Source: Asparagopsis taxiformis
Taxonomy: Eukaryota; Rhodophyta; Florideophyceae; Bonnemaisoniales; Bonnemaisoniaceae
Assembly (NCBI GenBank): GCA_030407315.1
Contig: JALQPE010000164.1
Span: 1 to 64,000, forward strand
Reading direction: 5' to 3'
DNA length: 64,000 nt
Under the pieces are notes generated by a model. That model ran no database searches. It was not told where the DNA came from and worked only from the letters and a program-made list of their open reading frames with translations. This document shows, one piece after another, positions 35,301-44,681 of this stretch. How positions within the stretch are numbered: the stretch's first letter is position 1; every line of letters begins with the position of its first letter. The translations under genes were made by a program, and so were the position numbers.

Positions 35301-35425
35301 TACGAAGTAACTTTCCAGTCAAGCCATTTACGAAACAAATGCACTGGTCGGACCACCGTTTCTATCTCAACCGCTTCTACACCAACACTGATTACCAGTT
35401 CACAGATGATAATGAAGAAGAATAA
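32387..35425 (+). CDS. Plavaka/KDZ-like DDE transposase, intact
   Basis: 1012 residues, ATG at 32387. An N-terminal zinc finger (Cys3, Cys8, His21, Cys25) opens the protein, as in Plavaka and KDZ transposases. The catalytic core shows VYSDKSSTS (first Asp, about residue 259), then YPIHVTLLNF and VGYLPYIV. Next comes CCDFPEAKELSC (second Asp, about 374), followed by PCHRCYIP, a CxxC knuckle. FSFEPLHNLHLGISK matches the 'MH..LG..K' block. FKFHLLDHLPGDLQRYG and GPYEHSHLLFK supply the last acidic residue (Glu about 674). The C-terminal 300 residues are unassigned. It would cut and join the element ends. The only complete transposase in the window; the outer copy has a frameshift and a 21-kb insertion. 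Confidence 0.85.
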   Translation: MECKYEGCFYYCVDAYALALHERTCRYRFNPSPQHFNNARVPAVTHEPARNGDHDSPQPSSPDPESGRASSSDSPCDASLPPTSTPSRADLLVQSLAASLTTLEYKAGAGRVSEVITILQDPAFSLEKFNSAVRTVEECRHVTASMVETHFRTEGYKSHIIPDKTGKYSAQLYLRDPVDMLRRQLALANDQNTLFHPSPQTAPDGTAIFSHPLHTEFAKTLHQVTRQRVQLSEDPQVVWAEETDPTPSSFAGLLQVYSDKSSTSLKSSAIVAYPIHVTLLNFSAPLRRHCIRTGLTIVGYLPYIVNPSSNALFGDEMPTTSSSASRARKIDILHKALEKVFSSLSTAFSSGFPCTDSTATARQCFPILANYCCDFPEAKELSCTRNSTTTTHPCHRCYIPATQLESTAPHQPRSLDDTRSARQESAQEHTTAPLEALSLLEQHSVLESTALLPTNSPLDPYNIFSFEPLHNLHLGISKLIKQCIVHRLSSPDLTTTASHSGTPRTFKKVKKSILAGSNSILSAIERDYYITGLHVDFSKGEKGTNLNGLFTEDGIRGMLAAKDYHHVDMVFPFIAAFIDTCCDEVDTAPLTSICTQYSDLVAWVMKRGRIKHWTAAELESLQNSISYFKQSMLSTLGPFHTTGLKTFKFHLLDHLPGDLQRYGALEHIDAGPYEHSHLLFKQSYRKTSRRRSTAMEETIRHMEFSLATPTGHTPSNTLGNARMISPTDGAVLVRDGFTVALHDFASLLPDATLLVADIDGQPDPATLLPLHNSSFPSGTITLFQQLGDTAAQAFLTLARLRATAEGPPIHDMDISVTVVKSAYVMGGYVPDADDFDPHSGMLRPTNVSRHKQQRVFATSSFGPAKRSQYSFVVISGTADDYRTIWVGRVLALVRLQSPNLFQPVELAFVQYMTCFAPKTAVEKSLGCICLKWSTWDPDNGSVDSNDTASHSAGGPWFDLIPASTISGTVHIVRSNFPVKPFTKQMHWSDHRFYLNRFYTNTDYQFTDDNEEE

Positions 35426-35502
35426 ATCTAAATCGCAGCACTCTATTGATAATGTACTACATGATAAACCTTCTAGTCAACGTCACATTTACTGCACTAA
35501 TT

Positions 35503-37788
35503 TCAACCATCCTCCATTACGCCAAAACCGTTATCAGCAGTGGCTGCATGGCGCCGCTCCATGCCCCCATACTGTGGGGCATTGATTTCGACATTCAGGT
35601 TTGCACTCAGGTGTCCAGCATATGGGTCAACGACGAAAAGTTCTGCGCCAATTAGTCCTTGCGCAATCACACAATCCATTACAGCACCGAGGTTTGACGT
35701 AATATGCGATTGAATCCAATCCTCGGACACTAGAACAAGTGATGAGCAGCGGTTTACATCATCAACGACATGAACAATTCCAGACCCCTCTCCGCTTTGC
35801 CACACTTCAACAGCCTCTCTCGTCACAGTACGGCTTGCAAACACATGCCGTGACTGTGCACTAGTCCGCTGTTCGCTCTCGACAACGTCCGTTTCTTCCC
35901 TTGCTTGCGAGCCTTGGAGACAAGACATGCAGTACACCACCATACCAACTAATTGCTGAAAAGCTACCCCCACATATTGACTGTACCGCCTTGTAAACTC
36001 CTTCTGCCGTGCACCTCCTTTCCCCTTCGGTTCATCCAAACACTCCACAGTAGTCACTAGCCAAGCATCCAGGCGCGCCAGCGTTAGTATGCTCGTCTCT
36101 ATGTCCATTACTTGTTCTGGTCGTATCGAATAACCCCTGAAGATGTCCAGCACATTCACAGCTACTCGGTTGTTAAACCATGCATCACCATTCACTTCCA
36201 TTTCGAAGCTGTCAGGAACCAAGCCTTTGCTGTATCGCAGCTCTGAGAACGGTGCCGTTCGCCACCTCCCCATATCCAAATCACCGTTACTTTCCCGTTT
36301 CAAAAGCTTCTCAGACGCTTCGCGCTTTTGTTCCTCTCGCTCGTCCATCTCAGCTCGCGTCGTCAGCATCGTGCATCTAGACATTAATTTCGTGTACCCC
36401 AGCGAACCGAACAATCTGTCCCTCGCATTACGCTTCCGTGCACTCATCACGTCGGACAGTTTCTGCGTCACCTTCACTTTCAATTCCTTGCTCCCCGCCA
36501 CAGCCTCTTGACAGCACACACGCTGCTCCTCATCGGAAAACACATCACACCACGGACTTTGACGCAGTACGTGTCGCACCAAGTCATTCAGCAGATCACT
36601 CTCGTCCCTGTACGAAGGTGTATACCACTGCAGATTCTTGATGATATAGCCCGGAGGGGTAGCAATATATCCTACACCGTTTTCGCTCCAAAGTGTCCCT
36701 TCTACCGGCTCTACCTCGATGGTACGTCCAGTCCAACGTCTCTGCGTTTGTTCCGCTATAGGGTCCAGCTCCATAGTCTCGTTCTTGCACCACTTTGTCA
36801 GGTTTTCCTCAACCGCCCTAAGAACTCCAAGGTATTTCACAGGAATGGCTTTCTGTATTTTCGACTTACCGCCACCGTGATCACTGATTCTACCTGTTCT
36901 CGCAATTGCAGTAAGGCTGGCATTTTCCGCCTGCAGAGTCTTCACCTTAGCCTCCAACGCAACTATCTCCGTGGTGAGCGCCTTGTTTGCTATGTCCTGG
37001 CTAAACACTTTTTTTTCCAGCTCCGCGATCTTCTTCTTCTGCGCATTGATGCGACTCGCCATTAAATCGATGGATTCCGGCGGATGCAACCTCTCTGCCC
37101 TCACCGTCCCCCCATCTCCCACGCTATCGGGATTATGATGTCCTCCATCGGCAATAGCCTGACGTCGCGGGGGCGTTACGCGCATATTTGGCACCAATGA
37201 CAGTCTGTTGTGACGAGGCCCGCACTCCGGCTGCTCTCTCCCCTCAGTACCACCTGACCGCCGATGATAGTTGGCATCCTGTGAACGTTGCTCAGAAACA
37301 ACATCCCTTGCCGCTATCCTCGGGTCCCTGACTGCATTACCTGCTGGGGCTGATGTACTCGGCATAGTTGGCGCAGTGGGGGTCACAGCCTCCAGTGTCT
37401 CGCGAACCCCCGGCTGGGACTCCGTCTGCAGCACCTCCGCATCTGCCAACCCGGGAGGAACTACCTTTGCCATAGCACTCTGCCGCAATTCCAACATGTT
37501 TTGAGCCACTATCATGTCATCATCATGATGTTCACTGTCCCTGCGAGCACGCTTGCCTCGGTCAAGCCCCATCTCTCTCCGCGCCGTTCCTCCTTCCTCA
37601 CTTTCTCGCTGCGGATCCCCAGTTCTGCGCCGGTCCGTCTTGCGACTACCGGACCGCGGTTCAATGCTGCCGGTAGGCCCAGACCGCTTCTTCGCACGGG
37701 ATTGTCGGGCACTCGATACAGCAGCTGCTGACCGGGTTTTCTGGAGGCCCGGAGGCTTTGGAGCTTTCTTCGCAATACGCGGCGGCAT
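35503..37788 (-). CDS. Coiled-coil basic protein of unknown function, intact
   Basis: 761 residues, ATG at 37788 in the same CATTATGCC context as the outer copy. The N-terminal 250 residues are basic, Pro/Ser/Gly-rich and probably disordered, with likely nuclear-localisation clusters (RAKKR, RGKRARR). Around 245-300 a heptad-rich stretch (AELEKKVFSQDIANKAL ... LEAKVKTLQAENASL) predicts a coiled coil. The C-terminal 450 residues look globular and contain several Trp/Cys residues but no motif I recognise. It is convergent with the transposase (77 bp between stops) and upstream of methylase-SET on the same strand. A DNA-binding accessory or packaging factor for transposition is possible but unproven. 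Confidence 0.75.
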   Translation of the reverse strand: MPPRIAKKAPKPPGLQKTRSAAAVSSARQSRAKKRSGPTGSIEPRSGSRKTDRRRTGDPQRESEEGGTARREMGLDRGKRARRDSEHHDDDMIVAQNMLELRQSAMAKVVPPGLADAEVLQTESQPGVRETLEAVTPTAPTMPSTSAPAGNAVRDPRIAARDVVSEQRSQDANYHRRSGGTEGREQPECGPRHNRLSLVPNMRVTPPRRQAIADGGHHNPDSVGDGGTVRAERLHPPESIDLMASRINAQKKKIAELEKKVFSQDIANKALTTEIVALEAKVKTLQAENASLTAIARTGRISDHGGGKSKIQKAIPVKYLGVLRAVEENLTKWCKNETMELDPIAEQTQRRWTGRTIEVEPVEGTLWSENGVGYIATPPGYIIKNLQWYTPSYRDESDLLNDLVRHVLRQSPWCDVFSDEEQRVCCQEAVAGSKELKVKVTQKLSDVMSARKRNARDRLFGSLGYTKLMSRCTMLTTRAEMDEREEQKREASEKLLKRESNGDLDMGRWRTAPFSELRYSKGLVPDSFEMEVNGDAWFNNRVAVNVLDIFRGYSIRPEQVMDIETSILTLARLDAWLVTTVECLDEPKGKGGARQKEFTRRYSQYVGVAFQQLVGMVVYCMSCLQGSQAREETDVVESEQRTSAQSRHVFASRTVTREAVEVWQSGEGSGIVHVVDDVNRCSSLVLVSEDWIQSHITSNLGAVMDCVIAQGLIGAELFVVDPYAGHLSANLNVEINAPQYGGMERRHAATADNGFGVMEDG

Positions 37789-38020
37789 AATGAAGCTTTC
37801 CCGGAAGCGATGGAACGATTGAGTTGCACGAGATACAAAAAAGATTGCTGTATAGTGTCGGTAACCACAACGGTCTGCGATGAACGTTCAGGTCAGGTCA
37901 AGTACCGGAGAATACGCCAACAGCCCAGATTGTATACGGTAGGCAGTCATCAACAGTATTTAATGAGGTACAATTACAGCTGTCGAGCTAGGCCGCGAGC
38001 ACCCCTATGTCCGGAAGACG

Positions 38021-38230
38021 TCCTGATTTGAATTAAAATTTGGGCTATTCTCAAAAACATGCACATGTGAACATGTTTTTGAGATGGGGGTGTGCCGTAC
38101 GGCACAATCGACCCGCTGAAATCGATGTTTTTTGCAATATTTTTTTCTGCCCTGAATTGTAGAATTTCTGGGCTGGACAGCAATGCAACTGAGCTGGACA
38201 TCCACCGGGCGTCCATTTCAACTTGGTCGT
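38021..38230 (+). repeat. R repeat 8
   Basis: Counterpart of R7. Between the start of the coiled-coil gene and the stop of methylase-SET. Together with R9 (reverse) it brackets methylase-SET. Confidence 0.85.
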
Positions 38231-38448
38231 GTATTTTGCATCTGCACGCATAACAGCATCCAAGCAGTCAGGTTCACTGCTCGGACGAAGTGCACCTAGA
38301 GTGTGAACGATTGGTTTTTGACAGGCGAGTACTGCTCAATAGGTTTCACCCTGGACTAATGGTGGCTGGACATGCTGCATTATATGATATACTTCAACTC
38401 TGGAACGTAGCTTTATTTGTAGTCGAAATGAAAACATCTTTCGTGACC

Positions 38449-41400
38449 CTAATTCCATGCTCTAAACGCTGTCCCATAATGAACGTAGAGCTCCTGCCCC
38501 GGACGGATATCGCGGATTGCACGTACTACAATGATCTTCGGATTTTCTAGGTCCTTCGCCTTGAGCTTCTTCCCCGTCGAACCGCTGCTGTAGTTCTCGA
38601 CAAACTCGACGTTGGCCATCCGCCTGGTGTCTTCCGCCGGAGTGTCCTCACCTCGCAAATACCGCGGGTCGTTGATGAACTGCGCCGAACAGAACGGAGC
38701 CGGAACAATCCAAATTGGATGCTCGATGTTTTCGTCGTCCTCCGCTGTTGCATACAGCTTGATGGCATACATCAAGAATGTTTCCTTCGTTATCGCCATG
38801 TGACCCTCTCCGTACGCGAACCTCATCGACTCCTTGCTCATATCAGAGTACACAACAGTTCCGTAGTATGCACATACTTCGTCGCCAACATTAAATGTCT
38901 GTTCAGCGAAGAGCCCTCTTCCTGCATTTGGATGCTTAATCAGCGATGGTCGAACGCTCAATTTTTTCGCAACACAATCGTGTGCCCGCATCACGCGAGG
39001 GTTTTCAGTTTGCAACCAGCGGCGCAGGGAAGGTGGCCAATAATGTACCGGTTTTTCCATGTGCTCGTGCGACGCAATCGACTCTGGGCACAGCTGCCAG
39101 AGGTACTGCCGAATATATTTCGGGAACCTCTGGTACAGGGGAAGGCCAGGTGGGGGTTCGATGATCCTGCGTTCCCTCTGCGTACGCATCGTGACAGAGG
39201 GGGACGCCAAGAACTTCTCAGCACTCTGTTTCGCTTCTGTCGTGACCCTCATGTCAGTGTTGTTTGAAAGAATTACACGTGACATGACTGCACACAGCTT
39301 TGGAAGCGATCGTGCCACACACAATTTGTCCATGTCACTGCCGACGAAAACACGGTGCTCAGGCAAGCTCATAGCTGCTTTTCCCGTTGCGAAAGTGCCA
39401 GAGAATGGATCGACAACAATATCACCAGGCTGTGAATGCTGGCTGATCAACTCCATCATGAGAGCGACGCTCTTCTGCTCTGCACGAACTCTGACCGTAG
39501 CACCGGTTGTGCTCCTTGTTCGCCACACCATCTCATTCGAATCGATGGCGGGCATATTGATGGTGACGTTGCACCACGCCGGGTACGTGCCGTCCATGTA
39601 TCCGTGGTTCCTATAGGCCACCATCTCGCTTCCAGTCTTGAACGGAACACCTCGCTTCCAGAAGTGGATAGCGACCTCTGCCATGTTCATGCGTTGGTAC
39701 CTCTTCCGCCCCGGCATTTGATAGAGGTGCCCAGGTAGTCGGACAAACAACAGAGGTACCTCGTCAACGAAGAAAACTGAATTCCGAACGACGTCCCTCC
39801 TCCTCGTCCTCCTCCTCCTCCTCATCCGCACTTTCTTCGCCACTGTGCTGCGATGCTTCGGAGTCCGAATTCATGGACGTAACCTCTTCTTCATCCGACC
39901 CGTCATCACTGGCAGCAGCATCGGTTGGGCCTTCTGACTGCGGTCCTTTGTACGTTTCCAAGTAATGGAACCATTCGTAGAACTGCAAAACGGAGCAGAA
40001 CACGATGCCGTGGCCACCGGGGCGCAACAGCTCGTCAAACACTTCGATGCTAGCCTGCATATCTTCTGCAGTTAGCCTGTCGTACGAAGAGTTGGAATCG
40101 TTCCTCTTACGACGAACATTGTAGGGCGGATCTGTCAGAATGAGCTGAACGTTGCCCGTGATGGGCACGTGTTCTCGGCTCTCGTCGGCACTGACCAAAT
40201 CTTCGAAAGGGACGTCGTACACCCGGCAATACTGACTCATTTTCGAAAGAAAGTCCTTTGCGAGAGCCTGCCCTTCACTTTCCTGCTCTTCTGTCGCATG
40301 GGGTGACGGTGACGGGGGAGACGGCCCTTGGGCAGTAAGACTGGTCCTCCCAGGTCCAAGTTGAAGCCTGGTTGTGTGTCTTGTCGACGGAACCAAACCT
40401 CTCCCTCCTGTGTTGCGACGAGTGGGAGTGTCATCAACCGGCTTGGGGACCTTTTCTGCGTCCGCGGCTTGTGGTGCCGGGCGGAGGACAGCCATAACGT
40501 CTTCGTCGAGGGTGTCAAAGTACGCTGGCAGCTTGTCCGGATTTCCGCTTGACAAGTATATTTCCAGCGCCCCCCAGCGGTCGGACTCCGGCCAGGTGTA
40601 CAGGTCCGGGTTGACGATAAGAAACTGCAACCGGTCGAAGAACTTCCTCACAAGGTCCCTAAATGCACTGTGCTGCGCACTGGTTCTTGTCTCTACTTTT
40701 CCACCATATCCATCAGGATGAGATAGGGGAGCTTTGTCGTGGTAGAGATCTAGCTTCTGCTCCATCGGTGCGAATAGACCTTCATCGAGCACGTCAAACC
40801 AATGCTCACTGCTGTCGAAAATGATGTACGGCGCCATCAACTCTTCGAAGCTGGAAAACTTTGCGGCGAAGGCCACATCGGTCCAAGCATGGTATAAAAC
40901 TTGAACCACGTAACAAGCTCGATTAGTGCTTTTCCGATGGGCTGGGACGCGTGCGGCTTCGTTCCCCTCTTCGGCCGCGTCGCCTATTCGGCGACGCGGC
41001 AGGTTCTTGTTGTGATTTCGGATGATAGACAACGCTTGGAAATACATCAATACCTCGAACGTTTCCGGTGGAGCAAGAACGAAGGCGCTTGGTTCCCCGC
41101 GCTGCGGCGCCTGTAGTGGCGAAGGAAGCATGTTACATCCAATAAGGAAGGTCTGCGGCACGATCCCAGAAAGGATGCAGTGCTCAACCCATTGCCCGAT
41201 ACGCTCATCCTGTCTTGAAAACTCGGCAATCGGTAATGCCAGACGAACAATCTGCTTGGCTCGCTCAACGTTCATCTCTGCCATGACGATTTCGGCAACA
41301 TCCGCCTCGACTCCAGCATTCTTCGAACGACCGCTGAAGGCCATGCTGAGTCGACCTTGCAGCGCCAGAAATTGTTCTTCCGTGCCCTGCGCAACCCAAG

Positions 41401-41650
41401 CGCCAAGGTCCGCGTATGTGAAACCTCCCGGCTTGTCCGTCAAGTCTGCGAAACTTGAGTGGGCGAACAAATCCAGCAAGAGGCGGAGGAAGTCTTTGCC
41501 AGCGAGAGTAGTTTCGCGGGCGGCGCGACCTACGTTTCGACGTGTACCCATGTCACTAGAATCCTCCCAAGGGCTAGCGGGTTCGCGCAGAATTGGCACG
41601 GTTGCGTCGTCAACGATCGGATTGCTGTTGCGCCTGCGCTTATTCGTCAT
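38449..41650 (-). pseudogene. DNA methyltransferase-SET fusion, inner copy
   Basis: ATG at 41650. Here the unknown N-terminal region and the front half of the methylase (with DPPY) are one continuous 628-codon frame. The back half of the methylase (VVDPFSGTFATGKAA) and the SET domain are one 464-codon frame. The only break is a 2-base deletion in the glutamate-codon repeat near 39795. Thus both joints that look like gene boundaries in the outer copy are continuous here, showing that the gene is a single three-part fusion of 3204 nt. The DPPY, AdoMet and SET motifs are all retained. A GAG/GAC microsatellite is a likely slippage site, so reading-frame switching or sequencing error should be considered. 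Confidence 0.85.
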
Positions 41651-41907
41651 AATGGAATGAGTGGAAATTCGGTACAGGATGGCGACCGCTCGGCGAGACA
41701 GTCAAATTTGACGACGTATCTCGTGACGTTTGCACTCTTTCGTGAGGAACACTGGTTGATATCGAACGGAACAGAGTATACGGGTACACAGCACTGGAAA
41801 GGTCTTGAAACCCGTAACCGGTGTAGGTAATAAGTTGTGACGGATACGTGGTAGAGAAAAATTTTAAAAAGATTGTGATTCCCTGTCTTTGAGGGTTGTA
41901 CTGCACG

Positions 41908-41937
41908 GCCGCCATGGCGGCTGTGACTGCAGTCACA
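41908..41937. promoter_or_regulatory. Two adjoining palindromes, inner copy
   Basis: GCCGCCATGGCGGC (41908-41921) abuts TGTGACTGCAGTCACA (41922-41937), 258 bp upstream of the methylase-SET ATG, exactly as at 22159-22188. Confidence 0.5.
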
Positions 41938-41999
41938 TAGGTTGTCACAGGTGCATCACGCTTACCAGGTGAGCGACATCCGGACGGCCACTGGACATG

Positions 42000-42181
42000 G
42001 GGATGTCCAGCTCAGATGCATTGCTGGCCAGACCAGAAATTCTACAATTTCGGGCAGAAAAAATATTGCAAAAAACATCGATTTCGGCGGTCGATTGTGC
42101 CGTACGGCACATCCCCATCTCAAAAACATGTTCACATGTGCATGTTTTTGAGAATAGCCCAAATTTTAATTCAAATCAGGA
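42000..42181 (-). repeat. R repeat 9
   Basis: Reverse-orientation R upstream of methylase-SET. It is also the border of module M4. Counterpart of R6. One base of the usual GGCCAGCCC is changed to GGCCAGACC. Confidence 0.8.
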
Positions 42182-43430
42182 TGCAGATATTCGTCTTCTA
42201 GCATTGTCAGAACACATTCGTATAACCACATTTGGAGAACCTGAGCCCAGAGCTATCGGTTTTGGCGGGAGCTAAGCCATATCTCATATAATCAGTAACT
42301 ACTTCCCGCCAGCTGAGTGGTGGAACCCCTGCTATTTCTACCAACGAGACATACGGGGTGTCAACTCGGCAATCGTATATGATTTGGGTGCTAAATTTAT
42401 TCAAGAGACGAATGGGCTTCGAAAAGGAGCCCAACAACGTCTTCTTGTGATCCATGGGTATAGGACTACTCTATTCTTCTCCAGGCTTCCACCATAGCCT
42501 CCTCCACCACCTCCGTTAATGGATCGAATATCCGAACCGCACCTCAACATGCTTTTCTTCTCATCCATGGGTACTGACATCTGCGAGATGTGAGTCACAT
42601 GTTCTCCAGGCTTGCACCGTAGCCGCCTCCTCCGCCTCCGTTAATGGAAACAATATCCGAACCGGACCTGAACATGTTTTTCTTCTCATCCATGGGTATT
42701 GACATCTCACATGTTCAACATGTGAGATGTCAGTACCGGACAAGTTCTCCAGGCTTCCTCCGTAGCCACCTCCTCCACCTCCGTCTGTGGGAATCAACAC
42801 AACATCACCACTGCGTCTTACCTCACATCCACATCTCTCCGGGATGAAAACGGACGGACGACATAGGGTTTGTAGACGTTTAGAATCTTGTTAGAAAAAA
42901 GTAAACGAAAGAGAAGTTCTCTTTCATTGAATGATATCTCGTCCCTGTCGCAATATGTTCCATTTTCATTTTCTCGGGTTGCACACCCATCATGGGTGAT
43001 CAAGGCCTGGATCGAACCCTCCGAGGGTCTTCGATGGATAGGACAGATAGTGGAAGGCTTTTAAGCCTGTGACCAAGCGGCTATTGATTGGTTGGAGGAA
43101 GGAAATTACAGAGGAAATATAGCTGAGTACGGTGCTCGCGATAGCTGTTAGGTTAAAGTCAAATATGTTTTTCGATTATTTTTCGTACGGAAATGGCTTC
43201 GAAAAGACGATGGAGAGCATCGTCATGAAGGAGAGGATTCTTTCTGCTTGTTAGAATCGGTTTAGAGGAGATAGCTAATGCATTACTGGCCAGCCCAGAA
43301 CTTGTAGAATTTCGGGCAGGAAAAAAATTGCAAAATTTTATCGATTTAGGCGGTCGAAAGTGCCGTACGGCACACCCCCATCTCAAAAACATGTTCACAT
43401 GTGCATGTTTTTGAGAATAGCCCAAATTTT
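42170..43430 (-). repeat. Module M4 (single copy in the inner element)
   Basis: Reverse-orientation module equal to M1-M3. The hairpin is at 42695-42737, with one mismatch in the arms, and the 82-residue MDHKKTLLGS frame at 42207-42455 (minus) is kept intact. The Gly-rich minisatellite has its own set of point changes. The outer copy has two modules at this place and a third at 12780. Confidence 0.75.
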
Positions 43431-43443
43431 AATTCAAATCAAG
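43278..43443 (-). repeat. R repeat 10
   Basis: Short-form R closing M4, the counterpart of R4. Confidence 0.8.
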
Positions 43444-43627
43444 GTGTCTAATTTGGCCAGAACGGCCCCAGGCACCGGCCGCCGCCCCGAGTGGGGTTGT
43501 CACTGGCTTCTGTAAGCACCAACTGTAAGGCTAAATGGCGTCTGACGAAGGGTCAATTTCAGGCTCAATACGCCAGGGACAGGTCTTGGTCCTTGTTCCA
43601 TCATGGTCCCGCCTCACTCTCTCACGA
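43444..43627 (-). repeat. Spacer repeat N, inner copy 1
   Basis: Counterpart of 19160-19337 between R10 and R11. Confidence 0.65.
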
Positions 43628-43832
43628 CCAACCTGAAATGGACGTCCGGTGGATGTCCAGCTCGATTGCACTGCTGGCCAGCCCAGAAATTCTAAAATTT
43701 CGGGCACAAAAAAATTGTAAAAAATCAACGATTTGGGCGGGTCGACTGTGCCGTACGGCACACCCCCATCTCAAAAACATGTTCACATGTGCATGTTTTT
43801 GAGAATAGCCCAAATTTTAATTCAAATCAGGG
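43628..43832 (-). repeat. R repeat 11
   Basis: Full-length R with hairpin, GTGCCGTACGGCAC and both octamers. With R12 it shows a second R-N unit that the outer copy lacks. Confidence 0.8.
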
Positions 43833-44127
43833 CGTCTAATTTGGCCACAACGGCCCCAGGAACCGGAGCCGCCGCCCCGAGCGGGGTCATCACTGCCTTC
43901 TGTAAGCACTAACTGTGAGGCTAAATGGCGCCGAAAGATGGGTCGATTCCAGGCTTCAAGCCTAAGTTATGCTAGGTACGCATCTTCTTCCGTGTTTCAT
44001 AATGGTCCCGCCTTACTCCCTCAACACAAACACTACCCAACCATCACGTTACTCATATTCCGTGCACTTTATATTAGTAGTGATCCCGCCTGCTTAGTTG
44101 CTGCAATGCGTGGATGAAGGCAGCACA
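43833..44127 (-). repeat. Spacer repeat N, diverged, plus unique 90 bp
   Basis: A diverged N copy to about 44030, then sequence without a visible counterpart in the outer element. No gene. Confidence 0.5.
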
Positions 44128-44337
44128 CGATCAACCTGAAATGGACGTCCGGTGGATGTCCAGCTCAGATGCACTGCTGGCCAGCCCAGAAATTCTAAAA
44201 TTTCGGGCACAAAAAATCTTGCAAAAATCAACGATTTGGGCGGGTCGATTGTGCCGTACGGCACAACCCCATCTCAAAAACATGTTCACATGTGCATGTT
44301 TTTGAGAATAGCCCAAATCTTAACTCAAATCAGGGTG
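44128..44337 (-). repeat. R repeat 12
   Basis: Counterpart of R3, about 350 bp upstream of the ParB-dioxygenase ATG. Confidence 0.85.
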
Positions 44338-44681
44338 TTCCCCGGATAAAGGGGTGCTCGCAGCCGCCCCAAAAGCCGCCTAGCTTGACAGCTGTAATTT
44401 TAACACATTACACATCAAGGACACTGCCTGCTTCACGCCACCTCGTCAGGTTTCGAGAGCCCGACTCGGGCCCGTTCCGAACGGACACTCACATCTCGAT
44501 TGCCTGTCTTGCATTCCAGCGGTCACGATAGGTGTGTACCTAACAAAATTTCGGTTGTATTGTGTTATTATTTCCAGCGATTGGCGTTCACGACCATTCT
44601 TCAAGCAACGTGAAACCTACCATCCACATCACTCCAATACGTCAACGTCAACCATCTCTTTTACTTTCCAACTCAACAATC

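Noticed and set aside
35503..41650. Long frames opposite the methylase and coiled-coil genes (for example 39059-39616 plus, 41022-41660 plus)
   Set aside because: They are shadows of the real genes on the other strand, with no motif and mirrored identically in the outer copy.
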